Shown: positions 15,204 through 22,044 of the stretch, piece after piece
Layout of the letters: each line of letters opens with the position of its first letter
Position numbering within the stretch: position 1 is the first letter of the stretch
NCBI GenBank assembly: GCA_019423635.1
Contig: JAHZBA010000013.1
Coordinates: forward strand, 1 to 64,000
Origin: Clostridiales bacterium
GTDB lineage: Bacteria > Bacillota > Clostridia > Oscillospirales > Oscillospiraceae
Length of the DNA stretch: 64,000 nt
Reading direction: 5' to 3'
Program-made: the position numbers and the translations under genes
Notes under the pieces: generated by a model
What the model was told of the DNA's origin: nothing
Database searches by the model: none
Seen by the model: only the letters and a program-made list of their open reading frames with translations

Positions 15204-17356
15204 CCCTGCATCCCCGCCTTCTGTCCATGGGGCTGAGAGACCGCTGCCGCTTCCTCCCGCGCCGGACGCGCCTCTACTCCGCAGGTCAGGAGGCGGTCCT
15301 GCAGGTACTCCAGGCTCTCAGGGCCGGTATTATTCAGCAGGGCGAAGAGCCCCCCCTTCCCGTCGGTTCCCAGACAGTCCGCCACGCGGAGCATCCGCCC
15401 GGCCATTGCCGCGCTCTCCGTCAGGGAGCCGGAATACACGAGCTCCACCACGCAGTATTCCGCCACGCCCTTTTCCGCCTTCTCCCCGGCCAGGAGGACC
15501 CGCTTGTGAAACGCCTCCGGCCTCAGGATGTCCGTGCCCTCCACATAGCGCTCCGCCCTGGACAGCTCCTCGTACTGCAGCGCCTTCTCCATGGCGTCCC
15601 GCAGCAGCAGGGACATGGTCTTGAGAAGATTGATATGGTACATCGTCTCGCACTCGTAGGGCAGCGTCTTGATCAGGACCACCGCCGCGGGAGTGTCCCG
15701 ACAGACAACGGGCAGCACGACGGCGGGCTCCCTGCTCCCCAGCTCCCCCTGATAGAGCTCTCCCCGCGCCACCGCATGATAGATCCGGGGGAAGTCCACG
15801 AGATTCCATGACTTCCCGTCCATGACGGAGCTGTCGCCCAGGGCGCCCACCAGCCGCAGCCAGGGGCTTCCGGCCTGCCCCTGGTAGACGGCCACCGTAT
15901 CTGTCCGGATCAGCTCGGAGATCACCTGCATGGTCTCCATGAGAATGCGCTCCGGCTCCTGGACCATCAGACGGCTGACCAGGTCATACAGCTTCGGAAA
16001 GCCCGTCTTGGACGTGAGCAGGCGCTCCTCATATTCGTTTTTGATCAGTACATTCTCCTCGTTGACGGCCTTCAGGTCCTCGTACTCCTCCTTCAGCATC
16101 TCCAGGTCCTTGCGGACGCTCCAGGCGTCCTGCCGGAGGGTGTTGGTGGTGTAGCTGACCAGGAGGCCCAGGGACACGAACTGCATAAATGCCACCACGG
16201 TGTCCGCGTAGGCGTAGAAGGTGGTCATCTCCAAAAGGCTCAGACCCTGGCCGTACAGATAGGCGCCGCCGGCCAGCACCGCCGCCAGGGCGCTCTGGTA
16301 GATGTTGTAAAACGTGGAGATGACAATGACGTAGACCATCAGCCAGTTGATCTGGGAGAACACGGTGTTGGAGCCGCAGAGGGAGGTCAGGAGGAAGAAT
16401 GCCTCAAACAGCACAAGATTCTCCACCATCTGGCGGAGATCCGTGGGAATGGCCCACTTTTTCCTGGTCCGGCTCTTGGCCCTGACCCGCTCGTAGGTGA
16501 TTTCGCCCTTTTTCAGCTGCGCCTCCAGATTTCGCAAATCGCTCCAGCCCAGCTCCTGCCTGATGAGGGCGCTGTCCGCCAGGGTGACGCAGCCGGGCTC
16601 CTCCCACCGGATCTCCGGCTCCTGGAGCTCCTGATGCCAGCAGGCCAGCTGATACAGGCGCCTGGCGGAGATCTCGGCGCTTCCGCAGACGTTGTAGATA
16701 GACTGCTCCCCGGCGCCCGCCACCCGCTTGATGGCGTCCACAAAGTCGGAGATGTGGAGGGGCTGAACCACGTCCTCCGTCATATGCGCCTCTCCCTGTA
16801 CGGCGGCGGAAAACGTGCGGCTCAAAAAGTCGCCCCCGTCCTCCCTCGGCCGGTCGGTATAGAGCTGCGATGCCCGGAGGATCACCGCGTCCACCCCGTG
16901 CTGTCTGCGGTAGATGTCCACCAGCTGTTCCTCTCGGATAAACCGAATCCCCCGCTCACTGACGGCGGCGCACTCCGCGGACTCACTCGCCCTCCCCTCG
17001 GTGTTTCCGTACACCTCCGTGGAGGACAGCAGGAGGAACCTCACTCCGGGAAACGCGGCAGCAGTCCGCAGCGTCCTGGCCAGCAGGGCCACATCCTCGT
17101 CCGACTCCTCCTCCCGGGCGCTGTCTATGTAGCTGTTCCCGGCAAAGATCACGCAGTCCGGCGCAATGGAGCGCAGAAGCTTTCCAAAGGCCTCACCCTT
17201 GCGGGGCCTGCGGTAAAAGCGGTGCAGGGCGACGCCCCTGGGCTTTTGGGGAAGCGCCTTGTCCGACAGGAGGTAGACGTCGTTTCCCTCCTGCCCCATC
17301 CGCTCGGCCAGCGTCTCCGCCAGGGCGTCGCCCGCTCCAATATAGACAATTTTCAT
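15197..17356 (-). CDS. pelD: PelD with N-terminal SDR domain, c-di-GMP receptor
   Basis: 719 residues. About 1-290 is an extended-SDR/epimerase fold (VYIGAGDAL, LLSSTEVYG, QPLHISDFVDAI) in which the usual catalytic YxxxK is not evident. Four or so TM segments follow at about 310-410, then a short coiled coil, a GAF domain (about 455-600) and a degenerate GGDEF domain (about 610-700). The GGDEF signature is lost, but an RVAD sequence at about 657-660 sits where the c-di-GMP I-site RxxD belongs. In known systems PelD binds c-di-GMP there to switch on Pel synthesis, and Gram-positive PelD proteins carry an extra SDR domain. GGAGG is 11 nt upstream of ATG. It is the first pel gene, 88 nt downstream of the AP2 gene. 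Confidence 0.88.
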   Translation of the reverse strand: MKIVYIGAGDALAETLAERMGQEGNDVYLLSDKALPQKPRGVALHRFYRRPRKGEAFGKLLRSIAPDCVIFAGNSYIDSAREEESDEDVALLARTLRTAAAFPGVRFLLLSSTEVYGNTEGRASESAECAAVSERGIRFIREEQLVDIYRRQHGVDAVILRASQLYTDRPREDGGDFLSRTFSAAVQGEAHMTEDVVQPLHISDFVDAIKRVAGAGEQSIYNVCGSAEISARRLYQLACWHQELQEPEIRWEEPGCVTLADSALIRQELGWSDLRNLEAQLKKGEITYERVRAKSRTRKKWAIPTDLRQMVENLVLFEAFFLLTSLCGSNTVFSQINWLMVYVIVISTFYNIYQSALAAVLAGGAYLYGQGLSLLEMTTFYAYADTVVAFMQFVSLGLLVSYTTNTLRQDAWSVRKDLEMLKEEYEDLKAVNEENVLIKNEYEERLLTSKTGFPKLYDLVSRLMVQEPERILMETMQVISELIRTDTVAVYQGQAGSPWLRLVGALGDSSVMDGKSWNLVDFPRIYHAVARGELYQGELGSREPAVVLPVVCRDTPAAVVLIKTLPYECETMYHINLLKTMSLLLRDAMEKALQYEELSRAERYVEGTDILRPEAFHKRVLLAGEKAEKGVAEYCVVELVYSGSLTESAAMAGRMLRVADCLGTDGKGGLFALLNNTGPESLEYLQDRLLTCGVEARPAREEAAAVSQPHGQKAGMQGW

Positions 17357-17444
17357 AAGTCATCATTCCTCCATATCCTTCTGATGCCTACAAAAACCTC
17401 CCGCCACCGTTTTTTGCCGTTGACGGTTCGCTTGATAATACATT

Positions 17445-18497
17445 TCAGCTGCTCTCCTCCATATTCTCTTCCGCAAACTCCTCCAGAAATTTGTCGTGGT
17501 ACTCCTCCTCGCCCCGCTTCCGGGCCTGGACCGCGTCCTCAAAGTTCTCGTAGCAGCCCAGATAATGCCGCCGGCCCTTAAAAGAGATCACAGCTTTCCA
17601 CTTATTGGAAGCCGGAACCCACTCCACTCCGGTCACGCCGCTGGTATTGCTGCGGCGGATCGTCTTGGCGCGGAGCAGCTCGACAAAGGTGCCGTCCACA
17701 AAGGTCCACTTCTGTTTGCAGCCGCAGCTGGTCTGGCCGCTGCGCAGGTGTGCGGTCATCACCGCAAGCTCCTTCCCGCAGTCGCACCGGCACCGCCACG
17801 CAGTCATGGCGCCGATCTTCTCCGCCGGAGCCAGAACCGTCAGCTGGCCAAACCTCCGGCCGGTCAGATCCAGCCTTTGCCCGCTGTAATCTCTGGTCCG
17901 TGGCGGGCAGACCTCGTCCGCATCTTTCCGTTCGCTTTGCGGGGTCCCTCCGGAATACGCATCCAAAAACGCATCAAACAGCTGCTCCTCAGCCTGTTTT
18001 CTGGCCTTGACCGCATCCTCAAATTTTTTATAGCTGCCAAGATACCGGCGTCTCCCCTTGAAGCAGATGGAGGCCCGCCACCGCTGCTTTTTCGTCAGCC
18101 AATCCACACCGGGGACACCGCTGGTGTTGTTGCGCCGCACGGTCCTGGCCGCCAGCATCTCCACGCAGGTGCCGTCAACATACGTCAGACCCAGCGCGGT
18201 TTTCGATCCTCCCGGGCCGTCCTGACAGCCGCAGCTCATTTTGTGGCCGGACCGCAGATGAACGGTCTTCACAACGATCTCCCGGCCGCAGTCGCACCGG
18301 CACAGCCAGGCCGTCCGGGTGCCGATGTTCTCCGCCGGCTCTAACACGGTCAGCTTTCCGTACCGCTGTCCGCTCAGCTCCAGCTTCTTCCGGCTGTGGC
18401 CGCCGGCCCGCTCCCCCGGGTCCTTCGTCCGGTCCGAGGCCGCCTGGGGGTGAACCGCAGTTTGGCTGGACAGGATCGTTTGTTCCATTTGTTCCAT
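17445..18497 (-). CDS. Double AP2-domain, zinc-binding DNA-binding protein
   Basis: The 350-residue protein is built of two similar halves. Each has a [LS]xGxR[YF]GxLTVLxPAE strand block, a Cys cluster (CRCDCG...HLRSG...SCGC) that probably binds zinc, and an AP2/ERF-type domain (NTSGVPGVDW...FKGRRRYLGSYKKFEDA and NTSGVTGVEW...FKGRRHYLGCYENFEDA). AP2 domains in bacteria are mostly seen with phage or mobile endonucleases; here no nuclease motif is seen. ATG 18497 is chosen (GGGGG about 10 nt upstream); the open frame continues to 18659 without a better start. It lies between the candidate invertible promoter and pelD on the same strand, so it may be the first gene of the pel transcript and could regulate it; that role is inference. 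Confidence 0.85.
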   Translation of the reverse strand: MEQMEQTILSSQTAVHPQAASDRTKDPGERAGGHSRKKLELSGQRYGKLTVLEPAENIGTRTAWLCRCDCGREIVVKTVHLRSGHKMSCGCQDGPGGSKTALGLTYVDGTCVEMLAARTVRRNNTSGVPGVDWLTKKQRWRASICFKGRRRYLGSYKKFEDAVKARKQAEEQLFDAFLDAYSGGTPQSERKDADEVCPPRTRDYSGQRLDLTGRRFGQLTVLAPAEKIGAMTAWRCRCDCGKELAVMTAHLRSGQTSCGCKQKWTFVDGTFVELLRAKTIRRSNTSGVTGVEWVPASNKWKAVISFKGRRHYLGCYENFEDAVQARKRGEEEYHDKFLEEFAEENMEESS

Positions 18498-18604
18498 GAT
18501 GCTGATACCCCCGTTTTTTCTGAAAGAGCTCTGCGTGAAGCGGCCCCGGCCCTTTACGGATCGGACAATGGCCCACAAGGTGTGGGTTGCAAGCCGTTTT
18601 CCTC

Positions 18605-18633
18605 TTGCAGAATTCGGGCGCATATGGTATAAT
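18605..18633 (+). promoter_or_regulatory. Consensus sigma-A promoter inside the candidate switch
   Basis: TTGCAG (18605-18610), a 17-bp spacer and TATAAT (18628-18633) point right, antisense into the recombinase and away from the AP2/pel operon. No sensible reading frame starts downstream on the plus strand. If the bounded segment flips, the same promoter would fire left into the AP2 gene, 180-190 bp away, with no terminator between. The minus strand in the present orientation offers only a weak match (TTGTCT-16-TATACC). Confidence 0.7.
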
Positions 18634-18653
18634 GTTTTGGTCGAAATAGACAA

Positions 18654-18694
18654 GAGCAAAGCACGCCACTTTCAAAAACGGCATTGCTTTGCTC
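18654..18694. terminator. Stem-loop inside the switch segment
   Basis: GAGCAAAGCA (18654-18663) and TGCTTTGCTC (18685-18694) pair perfectly, with an inner GCC/GGC pair. On the minus strand the stem is followed by TTGTCTATTTC, a weak U-tract. It could therefore end recombinase transcription; on the plus strand there is no U-tract. Its role depends on the orientation of the segment. Confidence 0.4.
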
Positions 18695-18733
18695 AAAACC
18701 ATGGCTTATTCCACATGGATCGCAACCCACACT

Positions 18734-18755
18734 TTATCATCCAGTTATCATCCAG
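18734..18755. repeat. 11-bp tandem direct repeat next to the inverted repeat
   Basis: TTATCATCCAG occurs twice back to back (18734-18744 and 18745-18755), touching the right arm of the inverted repeat and ending 3 bp before the recombinase stop codon. It could be an accessory recombinase-binding site or simply part of the gene end. Confidence 0.45.
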
Positions 18756-18757
18756 AT

Positions 18758-19339
18758 TCATTCCCTGCACCACCGCTGGAAGGTCCCGTGGACGACGCCC
18801 AGCTCCCTTGCCGCCGCTCTGCCGCTGAGTTCGCCCCTGCGCCACGCGGCCATGACGGAGTCATAGTTCTCGCCCCGATCCTTGCATTTCCGCCCGAAGT
18901 GGACGCCTCTGGCCTTCGCCGCCGCGATCCCCTCGGCCTGCCGCTGGCGGTTAAACTCCCGCTCCGTCTGGGCCACATAGCTCAGAAGCTGAAGGACAAT
19001 ATCGGCGATCAGCACTCCGGTGAGATCCCGGCCCTGGCAGGTGTCCAGCAGCGGCATGTCCAGCACCACAATGGCCACCTGCTTCTCCCTGGTCAGCAGC
19101 CGCCACTGCTCCAGAATTTCATCGTAATTTCGTCCCAGCCGGTCGATGCTCTTGATGACAAGGGTGTCCCCGGCTTTTAATCTGCGCACCAGCCGGCGGT
19201 ATCCGGGGCGCTCGAAGTCCTTGCCGCTCTGCTTGTCCAGAATGATGCGGCTGCTTTCGATGCCAAATTCCCGCATGGCGATCATCTGCCTGTCCTCATT
19301 TTGCTCCCTGGTAGAGACCCGAATATATCCGTATTCCAT
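18758..19339 (-). CDS. Small serine recombinase (resolvase/invertase family)
   Basis: 193 residues, the usual length of DNA invertases and resolvases and far shorter than large phage integrases. The N-terminal catalytic domain has GYIRVSTREQ with nucleophile Ser9, then IKSIDRLGRNYDEI with active-site Arg residues. The long dimerisation helix is around 95-135, and a C-terminal HTH (SGRAAARELGVVHGTFQRW) contacts DNA. AGGAGGA precedes ATG 19339. It reads toward, and ends next to, the inverted-repeat-bounded promoter. The most economical role is to invert that segment; resolvase of a lost transposon is the alternative. Confidence 0.9.
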   Translation of the reverse strand: MEYGYIRVSTREQNEDRQMIAMREFGIESSRIILDKQSGKDFERPGYRRLVRRLKAGDTLVIKSIDRLGRNYDEILEQWRLLTREKQVAIVVLDMPLLDTCQGRDLTGVLIADIVLQLLSYVAQTEREFNRQRQAEGIAAAKARGVHFGRKCKDRGENYDSVMAAWRRGELSGRAAARELGVVHGTFQRWCRE

Positions 19340-19419
19340 ATTGCTCCTCCTTTTTGTGATAGCTTTATTTTAGAGGAGCCATGGATTTGCGCAATTGAAA
19401 TTGTCTCCGACGAGGCAAA

Positions 19420-19555
19420 GGCGGCTGTCTCCCATCATGGGAAACAGCCGCCCTGCGTGATATTTGATCGTCCTTCCTCCGTGCTGCTGCATGAATCAAC
19501 CCTGAAATCCAGGAGGATTTCAGGGATTTTCTGCCCTGCAAAACGGCAGAATCCC
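19420..19555. repeat. Three stem-loops in the 395-bp gap after the HdeD-like gene
   Basis: The gap 19340-19734 has no convincing gene but three clear inverted repeats: GGCGGCTGT...ACAGCCGCC with an inner TCCCAT/ATGGGA (19420-19452); CCTGAAATCC-AGGA-GGATTTCAGG (19501-19524); and GGGATT..CTGCC / GGCAG.AATCCC (19523-19555). They may end transcription from both sides; none has a long U-tract. A recombination or repeat remnant is also possible. Confidence 0.55.
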
Positions 19556-19734
19556 TCGTCCATCCCCCGGCGGCGAATACAGGTTCTTATCTTTCATCAC
19601 AAGAGCCCCGAACCGCACAAGCCGCCGGAAAAGCGGAGGAGACTTCAGCGCCGGCCGCCGGCCGCACCGCATTCCTCTTCCCCCGGCCTGCCGGATTCCC
19701 TGCGGGGCATATCTGCCGGTACGGCCGCCTCCGC

Positions 19735-20283
19735 TCAGCGGCGGATGCCCTGAACGGCCGTCAACATGGTAATCAGGTTCAGCAGGCTCTCTGCAAGAAG
19801 GGCGCCCCCCAGCAGGGCCATCAGAAACCGCGTGCTCTCCAGGGGGCGGAACACCAGCAAAAAGCCGGCGGCTCCGGTTACGGCGGCCGCCGCGAGAATC
19901 AGCCACCACCAGCGGATGCCAAACGCCCTGGCGTCCATGGACATCTGGATTTTCAAAAGGGCGTCGCCCAGCGTATACAGCCCCAGGAGGACGCAGACAA
20001 CGCCGGTCATGACGGATGTGCGGAGCAGCATGGCCGCGCCCAGGGCAATGAGCAGCAGACCCGCCGCCAGATCATATTGAAACGCCAGCCGGTACAGGTC
20101 CCTGGAACAGTAGCCGATGATCTTCACCACGCCGAAGGAGAGCAGGAGCGCGCCGCCGACACGGCACAGCAGCGCCGCGGAAAACTCCGGGACAGCCACC
20201 AGCGCAGCTCCCAGCGCGCCAATCAGGATAGAGATGACCACATAGCCGATCTTTGCGGCCCGGAGCCGCCTGTTTGCCTCCAT
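19735..20283 (-). CDS. HdeD/DUF308-like membrane protein
   Basis: About 182 residues with six hydrophobic segments arranged as three hairpins (for example IGYVVISILIGALGAALVAV and MTGVVCVLLGLYTLGDALL), the layout of HdeD/DUF308 proteins, often linked to acid or envelope stress. ATG 20283 (MEANRRLRAAK) has GGAGG 8 nt upstream. The frame stays open to 20538, but that part is Arg/Gly-rich, has no good start and looks non-coding. The DUF assignment is by topology, not by clear motifs. Confidence 0.75.
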   Translation of the reverse strand: MEANRRLRAAKIGYVVISILIGALGAALVAVPEFSAALLCRVGGALLLSFGVVKIIGYCSRDLYRLAFQYDLAAGLLLIALGAAMLLRTSVMTGVVCVLLGLYTLGDALLKIQMSMDARAFGIRWWWLILAAAAVTGAAGFLLVFRPLESTRFLMALLGGALLAESLLNLITMLTAVQGIRR

Positions 20284-20547
20284 GACCGGTGCCTCCCTCC
20301 ACACATGTTGAATCCGGCTCCAAACGGCGCCGCCCCGTTCCCTGCCGCCCCATCTCACTGCCGGCGCGGAAAAGAAGTCGGGGCTTTCCTTTCGCTCCGC
20401 ACTGCCAGGCGGCGGATTGCGCCTGACGTCACAGAAAACACATGCGCTCTGTGCGCCGGCGGACAGTCGCCCGCCGGTTGAACCAGGACCGCCGCTCTTT
20501 TTCCACTGTGTTGATGATACCGGAAACCCCCCGTCCATGATACAGGC

Positions 20548-20590
20548 AAAACCGGCCCCGTGTCCAAAAAACAGACACGGAGCCGGTTTT
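20548..20590. terminator. Bidirectional terminator after the TetR pair
   Basis: AAAACCGGC-c-CCGTGTC pairs with GACACGG-a-GCCGGTTTT around a CAAAAAACA loop. Read on the minus strand, the stem ends in GGTTTTGCC. It closes the tetR transcript; the remaining sequence between it and the HdeD start (20284-20547) shows no gene or clear promoter. Confidence 0.8.
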
Positions 20591-20695
20591 GTCTGATCCT
20601 ACTACCGGATGGAGCATGGAACCGCATGGCTGGGCCCCATGGTGCGGTCCGGCGCCGCCAGGGGTGCCTCCTGAGAGAGGTCCGCTGCAAAGCCG

Positions 20696-21277
20696 TCACT
20701 CCCGCACTTCACACCGGGCAATCATACGCTCCAGATCTCCCTGCTTCAGCTCACAGATGCGATGGAACCGGAGCAGGATATCGTCCTGCATCCCCGTCTC
20801 CAGCCACCCCATGACAAGGCCGAAGCACACGCACTCCAAATACTCGACGACAAGCGCCCGATCCTGCTGCGATACGGTCCGCCCCTTCAGAATTCCCTCC
20901 ACATAGATGGTCACCGCGTGCTCGCACACCCGCCACTGATACCGCTCGAAAATATCCCGGCTGACGGACCGGTAGATGTGCAGCACCGCCTTCCGGTTTT
21001 CCAGGGCAAAGCCGATGATGGCGTTGAGGCACGCCTCAACGGACTCTATGGCGGGGTGCTCCCGGATCATTCTGTCCGCGGCCTCGTCCACGATCATCTC
21101 CACCAGCTGGGGCAGATCCTGAAAGTAGTAGTAAAACGTGTTGCGGTTGACACCGCAGTCCTCCACGATGTCCCGGATGGTGATCTGACTCAGGGGCATC
21201 TGATTCAGCAGCTTCAAAAAAGAGTCCCGGATTGCCTTTTTCGCATAGCCGGCCACAAGACATCCCTCCCCCTTCAC
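20696..21277 (-). CDS. TetR-family regulator (first of two)
   Basis: About 186-193 residues. The N-terminal HTH (KKAIRDSFLKLLNQMPLSQITIRDIVEDCGVNRNTFYYYF) is a TetR domain of the DhaS/YxaF-like branch with the FYYYF core. The C-terminal ligand half is unspecific. GTG at 21256 (MAGYAKKAI) is likely the true start, since GGGGGAGGGA lies just upstream; ATG 21277 would place the ribosome site inside the gene. It lies directly after the second TetR gene and is divergent from the MMPL operon, which both may control. Confidence 0.88.
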   Translation of the reverse strand: MKGEGCLVAGYAKKAIRDSFLKLLNQMPLSQITIRDIVEDCGVNRNTFYYYFQDLPQLVEMIVDEAADRMIREHPAIESVEACLNAIIGFALENRKAVLHIYRSVSRDIFERYQWRVCEHAVTIYVEGILKGRTVSQQDRALVVEYLECVCFGLVMGWLETGMQDDILLRFHRICELKQGDLERMIARCEVRE

Positions 21278-21289
21278 CGGACCGCGCCG

Positions 21290-21931
21290 TCAGCGCGGCG
21301 GCCTGACGGCCGTTGTGTTTTCCAGCAGCCCGGCGGCCGCGCCGTCCACCAAAAGCTCCGCGGCCGTCAGCAGCTCCTCCTTCGGCAGCGCCATCCCCCC
21401 CTGGAACCACTCCCGGGTCAGGCCGATGAGGCCGTAGGTGATAAAGCCCAGAAGACACTTCACCTGCCGCTCGTCCCTGGGCTGGAACCAGGCCCGGATG
21501 ACCTCGGTGCCGCTGCGCTGAATCAGCTGCTGCAAATGCTCTGTAAACTGGCTGACCTCGTTGTTTTCAAACAGGATGGTACAGATCTCCCGGTGCTCCA
21601 CCACAAAGTCCAGAATCGGTTCAAACAGCCGGCGCACGGTCCTGTCCGTCACCGACTCCTGGAGATGCGTGTCCACCAGCTGCCGGGCCTCCGCCAGCAG
21701 GTCCGCTTCCGCGCTTTGCAGCAGCTGGACGGTGTCCGTGTAATGGAGATAGAACGTGGAGCGGTTCATATCCGCGCAGTCCGTCACATCCCGGGCGGAG
21801 ATCTCCGAAAAGCGCTTTCGCTTCATGAGCTCCAGCAGGCTCTCCTTCAGCAGTCTCCGGGTCCGTCTGACGCGGCGGTCCTCCGGGTTTTTCAACACAT
21901 CGCTCCCCTCCCTTCCGAAGAATCTGGGCAT
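21290..21931 (-). CDS. TetR-family regulator (second of two)
   Basis: About 202-213 residues with a TetR HTH (RRTRRLLKESLLELMKRKRF...ISARDVTDCADMNRSTFYLHY) and a long helical ligand-binding C-terminal part. ATG 21931 is followed in frame by GGAGGGGAGCGAT then GTG 21898, so GTG 21898 (or TTG 21895) is probably used. It is 113 bp from the divergent MMPL operon, whose promoter region holds a 24-bp palindrome well suited to a TetR dimer. Paired TetR genes beside MMPL exporters usually act as local repressors. Confidence 0.88.
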   Translation of the reverse strand: MPRFFGREGSDVLKNPEDRRVRRTRRLLKESLLELMKRKRFSEISARDVTDCADMNRSTFYLHYTDTVQLLQSAEADLLAEARQLVDTHLQESVTDRTVRRLFEPILDFVVEHREICTILFENNEVSQFTEHLQQLIQRSGTEVIRAWFQPRDERQVKCLLGFITYGLIGLTREWFQGGMALPKEELLTAAELLVDGAAAGLLENTTAVRPPR

Positions 21932-21948
21932 TTGTCCGGCTTTGCCTA

Positions 21949-21977
21949 TTGACCGGAAATTTTGCCCTTATTATAAT
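21949..21977 (+). promoter_or_regulatory. Sigma-A promoter of the MMPL operon
   Basis: TTGACC (21949-21954), a 17-bp spacer and TATAAT (21972-21977) lie 67 bp upstream of the start at 22045. The palindromic operator is downstream of the -10, a position from which a bound repressor would block elongation or initiation. Confidence 0.8.
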
Positions 21978-22007
21978 CATCTTGTTTCGTAAAGTCAACT
22001 AAATTCT

Positions 22008-22031
22008 TTTAAACAACAAATGTTGATTAAA
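22008..22031. promoter_or_regulatory. 24-bp palindromic operator, likely TetR site
   Basis: TTTAAACAACA and TGTTGATTAAA are inverted arms of 11 bp with one mismatch around a 2-bp centre. The site lies between the promoter and the ribosome site (GGGAGGG, 22033-22039) of the gene at 22045 and opposite two TetR genes. Confidence 0.65.
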
Positions 22032-22044
22032 TGGGAGGGTCTGC

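Larger units (their letters stand above)
18577..18735. repeat. Candidate invertible DNA segment bounded by 14-bp inverted repeats
   Basis: The left arm AAGGTGTGGGTTGC (18577-18590) and right arm GCAACCCACACTTT (18722-18735) are inverted copies with one mismatch in 14. Three of the next five inner bases also match. Between them are 131 bp holding a consensus promoter (18605-18633) and a 10-bp stem-loop (18654-18694). A serine recombinase gene ends 22 bp beyond the right arm. The left arm also belongs to a small palindrome, CCCACA-AGG-TGTGGG. Layout matches promoter-inversion switches. Inversion has not been shown. Confidence 0.55.

Noticed and set aside
18496..18828. 110-aa plus-strand frame over the switch promoter
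   Set aside because: It begins upstream of the promoter, overlaps both the inverted repeats and the recombinase end, and has no ribosome site.
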